A DNA stretch of 64,000 nt from WHTK01 sp965197795. GTDB lineage: Bacteria > Chloroflexota > Dehalococcoidia > DSTF01 > WHTK01. This document shows positions 1-7,619 of the stretch, piece by piece. The notes below the pieces were generated by a model that saw nothing but the letters and a program-made list of their open reading frames with translations, had not been told where the DNA came from and did not search any database. Within the stretch, counting starts at the first letter, position 1, and each line of letters starts with the position of its first letter. Position numbers and translations under genes: made by a program. The stretch covers positions 124,001 through 188,000 of the forward strand of contig OZ240228.1 in the NCBI GenBank assembly GCA_965197795.1, in the 5' to 3' direction.

Positions 1-48
1 GACCTGGTGCAGCAACGGCTGCGTGGTATCGATAGCCAGCGGCGGTAG
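1..48 (+). CDS. C-terminal end of an unidentified upstream gene (partial)
   Basis: The first frame is open from the window edge and reads DLVQQRLRGIDSQRR before a TAG at 46-48. It would be the tail of a gene lying 39 bp upstream of the MoaD-like gene on the same strand. Fifteen residues are too few to identify a family, and an open frame this short could occur by chance. The only support is the orientation and the spacing to the next gene. Confidence 0.3.
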   Translation, partial: DLVQQRLRGIDSQRR

Positions 49-87
49 CCTGCCGGCCGACGAACGATAGGAAGCGAGCAAGAACGA

Positions 88-396
88 ATGGCAGTTAAGG
101 TGCGAATTCCGACGCCGCTGCGCGGCTTAACGCAGGACCAGGACGTGGTCGCCGGTGAGCCGGGCACGCTGGGCGACTGCATCGAGGGGCTGGAGTCAAG
201 CTACCCCGGCATCAAAGACCGCATCTGTGACGACAGCGGCGAGCTGCGACGCTTCGTGAACGTCTACATCAACGGCGAAGACGTGCGCTTCATAGACGGC
301 CTCGCTTCCGGCCTCAAAGAGGGCGACGAGGTCTCGATCGTCCCGGCCGTCGCCGGGGGGTCATTGCATGACGGCGGTCATTGCATGACGGCATGA
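88..396 (+). CDS. MoaD/ThiS-family ubiquitin-like sulfur carrier protein with C-terminal tail
   Basis: A 102-residue beta-grasp protein of the MoaD/ThiS type. Such proteins carry sulfur as a C-terminal thiocarboxylate for molybdopterin, thiamine, cysteine or tRNA thiolation. Family marks are the N-terminal strand KVRIPTPLR, the central FVNVYINGEDVRF and the final EVSIVPAVAGG. The diglycine is Gly90-Gly91, but translation continues for 11 residues (SLHDGGHCMTA), whereas MoaD and ThiS normally end at GG. A few relatives (for example QbsE) carry tails that a JAMM peptidase must remove. The tail is encoded by a 17-bp tandem duplication. Neither MoeB-like nor MoaE genes lie next to it, so the pathway is not known. 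The family call is firm; molybdenum versus cysteine or other use is open. Confidence 0.8.
   Translation: MAVKVRIPTPLRGLTQDQDVVAGEPGTLGDCIEGLESSYPGIKDRICDDSGELRRFVNVYINGEDVRFIDGLASGLKEGDEVSIVPAVAGGSLHDGGHCMTA
359..392 (+). repeat. 17-bp perfect tandem duplication at the 3' end of the MoaD-like gene
   Basis: GGTCATTGCATGACGGC occurs twice head to tail (359-375 and 376-392), directly after the codons for the diglycine. Seventeen is not a multiple of three, so the second copy changes the frame of everything downstream and produces the TGA at 394-396. Without the second copy the frame would read on to a TAG near 409. Confidence 0.9.
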
Positions 397-420
397 GGCT
401 GCCGCGCTAGGTACGAATCG

Positions 421-1020
421 CTAGTTATCAGAAGAGCGGAGAGCGTCCTGTGTGGCGCTCTTCTTGGCGTTTTCCAGCAGTTCGGTGACGTCTCGGGATG
501 AGCGTAGCTCGTGGACACGGATTTGCGGCGATAACGCGGCGATGCGCTCTCTGGTCACGCGGACGCTTCGCCTTTGATGCGATATCGACCACCACAGGAT
601 CGACTTGCGGTCGAAGAAACTCAGGCGCCACGACTCCTGTGGGCCGCCTTCGTAATAGAGGGGCTCTCGCGTCCACGCCCTGCTGACCGTGCGCAGCAGC
701 AGGCGCCAGAAGCAAACTCGCCAGGGCAGATGCAGCCAGATCAGCGTGTCGGCGGGTGAGAGGTAGACGTCGCTAATGCGGCTGTAACTACCAGCGAGCA
801 CCCAGCCGTCGGGCGCCGCATCGAGCGCGGCCTGCACACCGGCGCGGAACTCATCGTCCGGCGTTTCGACCCAGTCTGGCTTCCAGAAGATGGCATCAAG
901 GTCGACGCGGGACAGGCCGAGATGCTCGGAAAGATGTTTTGCGAAGGTGGTCTTGCCTGAGCCGGTAACGCCCCAGACGACGATGCGGCGCCCCAACTCA
1001 ACGGGCTGCGAGGCGGACAT
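421..1020 (-). CDS. P-loop NTPase, adenylate-kinase/topology-modulation (FlaR-like) family
   Basis: A 199-residue cytosolic nucleotide-binding protein. The Walker A loop is GVTGSGKTT at residues 18-26, followed by KHLSEHLGLSRVDLDAIFW, in which the D-x-D after the first helix is typical of the adenylate-kinase-like group often annotated as DNA topology modulation protein. Later segments DTLIWLHLPW and the R-rich LLLRTVSRAWTRE match the lid part of that family, whose length is usually 170-200 residues. The substrate of these proteins is not established. The gene is convergent with the MoaD-like gene (24 bp between stops) and lies 19 bp downstream of a small membrane protein gene on the same strand. 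The last 20 residues have no recognisable feature. Confidence 0.75.
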   Translation of the reverse strand: MSASQPVELGRRIVVWGVTGSGKTTFAKHLSEHLGLSRVDLDAIFWKPDWVETPDDEFRAGVQAALDAAPDGWVLAGSYSRISDVYLSPADTLIWLHLPWRVCFWRLLLRTVSRAWTREPLYYEGGPQESWRLSFFDRKSILWWSISHQRRSVRVTRERIAALSPQIRVHELRSSRDVTELLENAKKSATQDALRSSDN

Positions 1021-1039
1021 GCTTACTCCCGGCGCTGTC

Positions 1040-1459
1040 TTAGAGGTCGTTCGGCGTGGCGCGGTGAATGCGGCGGTCGTAGGGGTTGAGGGCGAGCCGT
1101 AAGGCCAGCACGCCGAAGCAGGAGAACGTCAGGATCAAAACGTAAGACTCCCAGTAGCCCAGCGATCGGTAGCCGATGCCGCCGACGTGGAAGACGACGC
1201 CGCCGGCGATGCCCGCCGCCAGCCAGAGCGCCAACGGCAGCAGCGAGAGCAGCAGCAGCCCGGCGCCGTGTCCGGCGGCCAGCCCGTAGGCGAAGAAGGT
1301 CCAGCCGGCCAGCACCAGCGCAAACGCCGCAATGTCGACCGCCCTCAGCTGACGCACTGCGGCAACCACGATATTGCCGAACGCGCCCGGCGCCGACTTC
1401 AATGAGTCGAGTGCGTCCTCGAAATCGTCACCGAAGAAATCCTGAAATCGCCCCGCCAT
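1040..1459 (-). CDS. Small membrane protein, unknown function
   Basis: Starting at the ATG at 1459 gives 139 residues; an in-frame start at 1498 would add 13 residues of low complexity just after the antiporter stop. Residues 1-35 are hydrophilic and acidic (FFGDDFEDALDSL). Four likely transmembrane segments follow: DIAAFALVLAGWTFFAYGL, LLLLSLLPLALWLAAGIAG, a weaker VVFHVGGIGYRSLGY and VLILTFSCFGVLALRL. The protein ends in a basic tail. I do not recognise a family. It follows the CPA2 antiporter gene in the same orientation with about 50 bp between, so the two may be co-transcribed, but nothing else links them. Confidence 0.6.
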   Translation of the reverse strand: MAGRFQDFFGDDFEDALDSLKSAPGAFGNIVVAAVRQLRAVDIAAFALVLAGWTFFAYGLAAGHGAGLLLLSLLPLALWLAAGIAGGVVFHVGGIGYRSLGYWESYVLILTFSCFGVLALRLALNPYDRRIHRATPNDL

Positions 1460-1507
1460 GGTCGCTAATCGTAGTGCTGGTCCAGCTTGCCGAGTCAAGT
1501 CACCGAG

Positions 1508-3208
1508 TCACTGGCTGTTGTAGTGCTCGGCGCGCCAGCGGGTTTGCAGCGCCGCGATCTCGCGGCCGTCAACACCGAAGCGGTGCAGGACGTGCCTGAC
1601 GAACTCCAGGCTGGCTTCGAACCCGGGGTCGACCACCTCGGAGGAGCCTGCGCGGCGCAGCAGGTTCTGCGTCTCCGGTGTGCCGCGCGCCAGGACATCG
1701 AGGGCCGAGTTCGCCGCCTGCGCGTTGGCGGCGACGAGGTGCACGTCTTCGGCGGCAGGAAACGTGATCGCGACGATGCGGGCCTCCTGGATGCGGGCCA
1801 GCTCAAGCACTTCGGGCCGCGTCGCGTCTCCGAAGATGAAGGGTATCTCGGGATTGTTGCGCCTCACTCTGTCGAAGATGAAGGGATTGTTTTCGATGAC
1901 GACGAAGGGTAAGTCACGGCCGGTCAGGCTGCGCGCCAGGCCGCGGGCGGTGCTACCGTAGCCGCAGATCACCACGTGACGGTGCATCTGGTGCACCTCG
2001 GTGGCCTGCTGGACCTCGGGGTTATGACGCAGCGTAGTCAGGAGGCCGAAGCGTTGAGCGCGGCTGAGCAGCAGCGGCACGACCTGCACGAGGCCGGGGC
2101 TGAGCAGGATCGAGAGCCCGGCGGCCAGCAGGAACGCGGAGCCGAAGTCGTCCGTGACGATGCCGTCCTCCAGGGCGACGCGGGCGATCACGAAGGAGAA
2201 CTCGCCAACTTCAGCCAGCAGTACGGCGGTCAGGATCGCCTGCCCCAGGGTGAGGCCGGCCAGGCGCAGGCTCAACCCCGCAACGATACCCTTGCCGACG
2301 ACGAAAAGGACGAACATCGCCAGCACGGTGTCGGGCTCGTTCCAGAGCACCTCCGGGTCGATCAGCATGCCCATGGAGATGAAGAACACCGAGGCGAAGA
2401 TGTCGCGCAGCGGGATCACGTCGGAGAGCGTCGAATGGCCGAATTCGTTCTCCGACAGCGCCAGGCCGGCCAGGAAGGCGCCGAACGCGATCGACAATCC
2501 GAGCAGGCCGCTGCCGGCCGCTAGTCCGATGGCGAGCACGAGCGCCGCAAGCAGTGACAGCTCGTTGGAGCGAGCGTACGCGACGCGGCGCCAGACAACC
2601 GGCAGGATGCGCGTGCTGAGTACGTATGTGGCAGCGATCAGCAGGATCCCGGTAACGACGGCGAGCGCGATTTCGCCGGCCGCGAACGCTTCGCCGCCCA
2701 GCGACGGGACGATGATCACCATGAGGACGGCGCCGAACTCCTGCAAGATGCAGACGTTGACCGCGGCGATGCCGGGCACCGACTTCAGCTGGCGGCGCCG
2801 CTCCAGGATCTTGACGACGACAACGGTGCTCGTGCTGGCGGCGAGGAAGCCGAGGACGAAGGCGACTTCCGAGTCGAAGCCAAGCAGGGTCCCGACGAGG
2901 AAGCCAATCGTAATCGTGAGAATGATCTGCCCGCCGCCGCCGAACAGCGTTAGCTTGCCGTAATCCATCAGATGGCGGAACGAGAACTGGATGCCGATGC
3001 CGAACATCAGCAAGATGACGCCGATGTCGGCGGCCTGCGTAATATCCTCGACGTTGCCGACTGGTCCCGGCGTGTTGGGGCTGATCACGACGCCGGCTAC
3101 CAGGAAGCCGATAATCGTAGGCAGGCGTAGGAGCTGCGCGATCCCGCCACCCACCAGCGCCGCGACTGCGACGAGCAGGATGTCGTGAAACAGCTCCGAG
3201 TTTTCCAC
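1508..3208 (-). CDS. CPA2-family cation:proton antiporter with TrkA-N (NAD-binding) domain
   Basis: A KefB/YbaL-like antiporter that exchanges K+ or Na+ for protons across the inner membrane. About twelve hydrophobic segments fill residues 1-380, including the conserved core IAFGAFLAGLALSENEF and LLAEVGEFSFV. The cytosolic C-terminal part begins at HVVICGYGSTARGLAR, a Rossmann GxGxxxxxLA motif of the TrkA-N/RCK domain that senses dinucleotides. No TrkA-C domain is evident, and the protein ends soon after the RCK domain. I chose GTG 3208 (VENSELFHDIL). The upstream ATG at 3301 would overlap the divergent dnaJ start and add 31 hydrophilic residues. A TAGAAT at 3219-3214 lies only 5 nt before this GTG, which suggests a leaderless or nearly leaderless transcript. 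Confidence 0.85.
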   Translation of the reverse strand: MENSELFHDILLVAVAALVGGGIAQLLRLPTIIGFLVAGVVISPNTPGPVGNVEDITQAADIGVILLMFGIGIQFSFRHLMDYGKLTLFGGGGQIILTITIGFLVGTLLGFDSEVAFVLGFLAASTSTVVVVKILERRRQLKSVPGIAAVNVCILQEFGAVLMVIIVPSLGGEAFAAGEIALAVVTGILLIAATYVLSTRILPVVWRRVAYARSNELSLLAALVLAIGLAAGSGLLGLSIAFGAFLAGLALSENEFGHSTLSDVIPLRDIFASVFFISMGMLIDPEVLWNEPDTVLAMFVLFVVGKGIVAGLSLRLAGLTLGQAILTAVLLAEVGEFSFVIARVALEDGIVTDDFGSAFLLAAGLSILLSPGLVQVVPLLLSRAQRFGLLTTLRHNPEVQQATEVHQMHRHVVICGYGSTARGLARSLTGRDLPFVVIENNPFIFDRVRRNNPEIPFIFGDATRPEVLELARIQEARIVAITFPAAEDVHLVAANAQAANSALDVLARGTPETQNLLRRAGSSEVVDPGFEASLEFVRHVLHRFGVDGREIAALQTRWRAEHYNSQ

Positions 3209-3294
3209 GCCTGATTCTAACCGGCGGGACTGGTTCCCAAGGTCATAGAGACCTCGCGGTTGGCAGACTGAGCCGTTACACTTAGAGATTGTAT

Positions 3295-4419
3295 ATGGCA
3301 ACTCAGAAGACCGACTACTACGATTCGCTCGGCGTCGGCCGCGACGCCTCCCAGGATGAGATCAAGCGAGCGTTCCGCCGCCTGGCGATGGAGTTTCACC
3401 CGGACCGCAACTCCGAGCCGGGCGCTGAGGCGCGCTTCAAGGAGATCAACGAGGCGTACGAGGTGCTCTCCGACGCGGAGAAGCGCGGGACGTACGACCG
3501 CTTCGGCCACGCAGGGCTCGACGGCGCGTTCAGCAACAGCCGCGGCTTCGAGGGCTTCGGGCCGTTCGGAGGCTTCGGCGACATCTTCGACGCGTTCTTC
3601 GGCGCCGCCAGTCAGCAACGGCGACGCACGCCGACGCGTGGCGCGGACCTGCAGGTCGCGATCGACCTGAAGTTTGAAGAGGCGGCCTTCGGCACGTCGA
3701 AGACCGTTACCATCAACCGCACCGAGCTGTGCAGCCAGTGCGACGGCCTGCGCGCCGAGCCCGGTACGGAGCCGGAGCGCTGCTCGGTTTGCGAAGGCCT
3801 CGGCGAGGTGCGCCGCGCTCAGCGCAGCGTCTTCGGCCAGTTCATCAACGTCACCGCCTGCGACCGCTGCCGGGGTGAAGGCTGGGTTATCCCCAAGCCG
3901 TGCACGAAGTGCCGCGGCACCGGCAGGGAGCGCGTCACGCGGTCGCTGGAGGTCAACGTGCCGGCCGGCGTCGATAACGGCTCGCAGATCAGGCTTACGG
4001 GCGAGGGCGAACTCGGCACCAACGGCGGACCGCGCGGCAGCTGCTACGTCGTGCTGCGCGTCGCGGAGCATGCGATATTCGAGCGCATCGAGGACGACCT
4101 GCACGTGCAGCTCAACATCAGCTTCGGGCAGGCGGCGCTGGGCGACGAAGTCGTAGCGCCGACGCTGGAGGGCGAGGAAAGGGTCAAGATCGCCGCCGGT
4201 ATCGAAAGCGGCGAAGTCCTCACGTTGCGCAACAAAGGCGTCACCCACCTGCGCGGCGGCGGCCGGGGCCACCTCTACATCCACGTACAGGTGACGACGC
4301 CGAGAAAGCTGAACAGCGAGCAGAAGAAGCTGCTAGAGCAGCTGTCCGAGTCGCTCGAGAAGGACAACGGCCCCGCCGACAAGGGCCTGTTCGAGAAGGT
4401 CAAGGGCGCGTTCGACTAA
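3295..4419 (+). CDS. dnaJ: Chaperone protein DnaJ
   Basis: Hsp40 co-chaperone of DnaK, cytosolic. The start at ATG 3295 gives 374 residues; a TTG two codons earlier is possible. The J domain occupies residues 3-68 with HPD in EFHPDRN. The Gly/Phe region follows (NSRGFEGFGPFGGFG), then the zinc region with four CxxC motifs, CSQC, CSVC, CDRC and CTKC. The last three follow CxxCxGxG closely, and the first is CSQCDGLR, slightly degenerate. The C-terminal substrate-binding domain includes GDEVVAPTLEG. There is no grpE or dnaK nearby. prmA follows 34 bp downstream on the same strand, a dnaJ-prmA order seen in many bacteria. It is divergent from the antiporter gene. Confidence 0.93.
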   Translation: MATQKTDYYDSLGVGRDASQDEIKRAFRRLAMEFHPDRNSEPGAEARFKEINEAYEVLSDAEKRGTYDRFGHAGLDGAFSNSRGFEGFGPFGGFGDIFDAFFGAASQQRRRTPTRGADLQVAIDLKFEEAAFGTSKTVTINRTELCSQCDGLRAEPGTEPERCSVCEGLGEVRRAQRSVFGQFINVTACDRCRGEGWVIPKPCTKCRGTGRERVTRSLEVNVPAGVDNGSQIRLTGEGELGTNGGPRGSCYVVLRVAEHAIFERIEDDLHVQLNISFGQAALGDEVVAPTLEGEERVKIAAGIESGEVLTLRNKGVTHLRGGGRGHLYIHVQVTTPRKLNSEQKKLLEQLSESLEKDNGPADKGLFEKVKGAFD

Positions 4420-4453
4420 TCGCGCAAAATCCGTCCCCTCAGGAGGTAGCGTC

Positions 4454-5368
4454 GTGACGGGCGAGTCCGGATGGACCGAGCTGTCCCTGAGCGTGAGGCC
4501 TGAATCGGGCGAAGATGTCGCCGACCTGCTGCAAGCGATCACGGGCCGTGGCGTCATGATCGAGCCGCCGATAACGGCCCTGGGCCCGGACGAGGGCTAC
4601 ACGTTGGACGAATCGGCGCCGCTGAGGATCGTCGCCTACTTTCCGGGGGTGCTCAGCGACGACCAACGCGACGAAACGCTACAGGAGATCCTGGACGCTG
4701 GGTTCGCCGCCGCGCTGCAAGGCGAGCCGGCCTGGGCGACGATCCGGGAAGAAGACTGGGCCGAGAGCTGGAAAGCGCACTACGACATCGAGCGGGCCGG
4801 CCGTCTTGTCGTGCGCCCTGCCTGGCGCGAGTATGCTGCCGCCCCCGACGAGGTCGTGATCAGCCTCGACCCGGGGATGGCGTTTGGCACCGGGCAGCAC
4901 GCGACGACGCGCATGTGCATGCAGGGCATGCAGGACGTGATGCGTGCTGGCGACTACGTGCTGGACCTCGGCTGCGGCTCCGGGATTCTCGCCATCGCCG
5001 CGGTGGCCCTGGGCGCGAGGGTCGTGCTGGCGACAGATGTCGAGGAGCAGGCGGTCAAAGCCTGCGTCGAAAACACCGCGCTCAACGGCATGCAAGACAA
5101 GATTACGGTTCGAGGAGGGTCGATCGATACTGTCGGGGATGACGGGCCGTTCGACCTGATCCTGGCCAACATCAACGCCGCAACGGTGACGGTGCTGGCC
5201 GAGGCGATGGCGGCGCAACTGAAACCGGGCGCCTGGCTCTTCGCCGGCGGCGTAATCGCGGAGCGCGAAGCGGGCGCGCGAGCTGCGCTGCAGGTGGCCG
5301 GCCTGAGCATCGAGCGCGTGATGCAGGATGGGGACTGGCGTACTTTCGTGTGCTGGAAGCCTAGCTAG
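4454..5368 (+). CDS. prmA: Ribosomal protein L11 methyltransferase
   Basis: SAM-dependent methyltransferase that trimethylates L11; cytosolic, 304 residues, as usual for the family. The N-terminal L11-recognition part contains WATIREEDWAESWK, typical of PrmA. The catalytic part starts at MAFGTGQHATT and carries SAM motif I VLDLGCGSGILAIAA and motif IV DLILANI. The start is GTG 4454, which has a good ribosome-binding site (AGGAGG at about 4440-4445, 8 nt away). It lies 34 bp after dnaJ. Its stop codon TAG (5366-5368) overlaps the stop of the convergent M23 peptidase gene inside a CTAG tetranucleotide. Confidence 0.93.
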   Translation: MTGESGWTELSLSVRPESGEDVADLLQAITGRGVMIEPPITALGPDEGYTLDESAPLRIVAYFPGVLSDDQRDETLQEILDAGFAAALQGEPAWATIREEDWAESWKAHYDIERAGRLVVRPAWREYAAAPDEVVISLDPGMAFGTGQHATTRMCMQGMQDVMRAGDYVLDLGCGSGILAIAAVALGARVVLATDVEEQAVKACVENTALNGMQDKITVRGGSIDTVGDDGPFDLILANINAATVTVLAEAMAAQLKPGAWLFAGGVIAEREAGARAALQVAGLSIERVMQDGDWRTFVCWKPS

Positions 5369-6417
5369 GGGCCGATCGCGGCGCCCTCCAGCCAGAGCTC
5401 ACCGTCGATTTCGACGTTGCGGACGACGACCTCCCAGTGCAGGTGCGGGCCGGTAACCAGGCCAGTGCTGCCGATGGCGCCGATCAGCTGCCCTGCGGCT
5501 AGGGGTTCGCCCTGGCTGACGTTGAGCGCGCTGAGATGGTTGTAGGCTGTGAACACGCCCGCGCCGTGGTCGATCATCACCGTGTTGCCGCGGACCTGCA
5601 GCTCGGCGGCGAAGACGACGACACCGCCCGCCGCCGTGAAGACGGGATCACCGATGCTGCCGACGAAGTCGGTGCCGTGGTGGTAGCTGCTGACCGGGCC
5701 GTTGTTATAGCTGCGCGCCACGCCGTAGATGCTGCTGATAGCGCCCTCGGCCGGCCTGATGAAGGCGCCGGACCACATCTTGCTCGCCGTGAAGCCGGAT
5801 AACACGCCGGCCCGGATCGCCAGCTCGTTGGCAACGATGTCCGGATCGAGCAGCGCCGAGGTTGCGGGATCAAGATCGATGTTCTCGATCGGGTAGTCGT
5901 GCGCCACGATCTCCAGGCTGCGCGCGATCGAGACAACTTCGCCGCCGTCTGCCGGCGTGTAGGCGACGCTGAGCGGCGCCAGCCCGGGCTCGGCGAAGGC
6001 GCCGACGCCCACGATGGCCCACCAGCGGTCGCCGTCCTGCAGCATGGGAAACTGCAACCCGCCGAAGCTCACGGTGGCGTTGATTGCGGCTTCGTGCAGA
6101 TAGACGAGGCTGAAGCCGCCCTGCCGGATCAGGGGTGGCTGGAAGGACAGGCCGGTGAGCACCGCGCTGGGTGGTTGCGGCGTCGGGCTCTCGGGGGCCG
6201 GCGTCTGCGAGGGCTGCGAGGTCGCTGAGCCGGGGGCAACCGGCTGCGCCTGCGATTCCGCGGTTGGCGTGAGCGTGGCGATTTGAATGCCCTCGGACGA
6301 GCCGGCGGCGGGGCCGTCGGCTGAGTCCGAGGAATCGCCGATGCAGGCGGCAAGAAAGACCGCGAGCAGAAGCAGCACGGTCGCGTGGCCGAGGTGGAGC
6401 GAGCGGGGAGGCGCCAT
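5365..6417 (-). CDS. M23-family peptidase lipoprotein (LytM/NlpD-type)
   Basis: Exported cell-wall metallopeptidase or an envelope regulator built on that fold. The signal peptide ends in a lipobox, FLAACIGDSSD, so Cys26 or so is probably lipidated. A Ser/Pro/Gln-rich linker of about 65 residues follows, then a beta-rich region. The C-terminal LytM domain has the zinc ligands in place: HHGTDF (H-x3-D) and HLHWE (H-x-H). These intact ligands suggest an active endopeptidase rather than a NlpD-like pseudoenzyme. The 350-residue length is ordinary. It stands alone, convergent with prmA, and its start is divergent from the first MoxR cluster. Confidence 0.88.
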   Translation of the reverse strand: MAPPRSLHLGHATVLLLLAVFLAACIGDSSDSADGPAAGSSEGIQIATLTPTAESQAQPVAPGSATSQPSQTPAPESPTPQPPSAVLTGLSFQPPLIRQGGFSLVYLHEAAINATVSFGGLQFPMLQDGDRWWAIVGVGAFAEPGLAPLSVAYTPADGGEVVSIARSLEIVAHDYPIENIDLDPATSALLDPDIVANELAIRAGVLSGFTASKMWSGAFIRPAEGAISSIYGVARSYNNGPVSSYHHGTDFVGSIGDPVFTAAGGVVVFAAELQVRGNTVMIDHGAGVFTAYNHLSALNVSQGEPLAAGQLIGAIGSTGLVTGPHLHWEVVVRNVEIDGELWLEGAAIGP

Positions 6418-6504
6418 AGTTTCTGATCATAACGGCAAACGACGCTTGAATGCCCGCCTAGATTCCGTCGCGATCGTTTGCCTAACACTTGCGCCGATGC
6501 GCTT

Positions 6505-6513
6505 TGTTATAAT
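6505..6513 (+). promoter_or_regulatory. Extended -10 promoter element upstream of the first MoxR cluster
   Basis: TGTTATAAT at 6505-6513 is a consensus TATAAT with the TGn extension. No good -35 hexamer lies 17 bp upstream, as is common for extended -10 promoters. It sits in the divergent gap between the M23 gene and moxR, 136 bp before the preferred moxR start, and is the only strong sigma-70-like element there. Confidence 0.55.
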
Positions 6514-6648
6514 CGTTCCGAGCCTAAGCGCAGTCTGCCAGGTGGTTGGTAGTCTGCGTTTTTATGTGGACTTGGAGGCTCTGTAATCTGCGTGGGGAGC
6601 GCTCGGCCCTTCGGGGTTGGCGAGCAGGTTAGCTTTGGGGAGTCAGGT

Positions 6649-7611
6649 GTGGAAGACCCTAAGATCATCGCCGAACGGATACTGGAGAACGTTCAGAAAG
6701 TCATCATTGGCAAGGAAGAAGAGGTACGCCTCACTGTGGTCTGCCTGCTTTGCGCCGGCCACCTGCTGATCGAGGATGTGCCCGGTGTCGGTAAAACGAT
6801 GCTGGCTCGCAGTCTGGCGAAGTCGACCGGATGCGAGTTCAAGCGCATTCAGTTCACGCCGGACATCCTGCCGAGCGACGTCACCGGAGTCTCGGTTTAC
6901 AACCAGAAGAGCGGCGACTTCGAGTTCAGGCCCGGCCCTATCGTGGCCGAGATCGTCCTGGCCGATGAGATCAACCGGGCGACACCAAAGACGCAGTCGT
7001 CTCTGCTGGAGGCGATGGAGGAGGGCCGGGTCACCGTGGACGGCGTGACGCGTGACCTGCCGAAGCCCTTCATGGTCCTCGCGACGCAAAACCCGATCGA
7101 GTATGAGGGCACGTTCCCGTTGCCGGAAGCGCAGCTGGACCGTTTCTTGATGCGCGTACACCTGGGCTACCCGACCAACACGGACGAAGTGCTGATGATG
7201 GACAATCAGCAGCTGTCGCATCCAATCGACAGCCTGGAGCTGGTTACCGACGCGAACGAAATCATGCAGATTCAGCAGGCCGTCAAGGGGATATACGTCG
7301 ATCCGCTGATCAAGCACTACATCGTCGGGCTGGTCGACATGACGCGACAACACGAATCGGTGTACCTGGGCGCTTCGCCGCGCGGCTCACTGGCGCTCTA
7401 CCGTACGGCGCAGGCGCAGGCGATGCTGGACGGCCGCGACTACGTCATCCCGGACGATGTAAAGGAGCTTGCCTACGCGACGCTGGGCCACCGTGTCATC
7501 GTCTCACCCTCGGCGCGAGTGAAGAGTGTGAGTGCAGCAGATGTCATCCTGGGCTGCCTCAAGCGGGTACCGGTTCCCGGGGCGCGCGCTCGCGGTGGAC
7601 AGCCCACGTAG
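6649..7611 (+). CDS. MoxR-family AAA+ ATPase (cluster 1)
   Basis: Chaperone-like AAA+ ATPase of the MoxR group, thought to remodel or activate von Willebrand/DUF58 partner proteins. Motifs are Walker A GVGKTMLA, Walker B IVLADEINR, sensor 1 ATQNPIE and the RFLMRVHLGYP stretch. The GTG at 6649 (VEDPKIIAER) has GGGGAG 6 nt upstream. An earlier GTG at 6592 would add 19 residues but has a poorly spaced ribosome-binding site. About 320 residues is the family norm. The gene is followed after 8 bp by a DUF58 gene and then a transglutaminase-like gene, a common MoxR arrangement. A second moxR lies at 16.7-17.7 kb. Confidence 0.9.
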   Translation: MEDPKIIAERILENVQKVIIGKEEEVRLTVVCLLCAGHLLIEDVPGVGKTMLARSLAKSTGCEFKRIQFTPDILPSDVTGVSVYNQKSGDFEFRPGPIVAEIVLADEINRATPKTQSSLLEAMEEGRVTVDGVTRDLPKPFMVLATQNPIEYEGTFPLPEAQLDRFLMRVHLGYPTNTDEVLMMDNQQLSHPIDSLELVTDANEIMQIQQAVKGIYVDPLIKHYIVGLVDMTRQHESVYLGASPRGSLALYRTAQAQAMLDGRDYVIPDDVKELAYATLGHRVIVSPSARVKSVSAADVILGCLKRVPVPGARARGGQPT

Positions 7612-7619
7612 GTAAGACC

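Noticed and set aside
3217..4284. Long open frame antisense to dnaJ, and similar ones antisense to moxR (16560-17738), the phosphatase-like gene and thrC (56977-57951)
   Set aside because: High GC leaves the complementary frames of real genes open. These frames have no motifs, biased low-complexity composition and lie fully inside well-supported genes.
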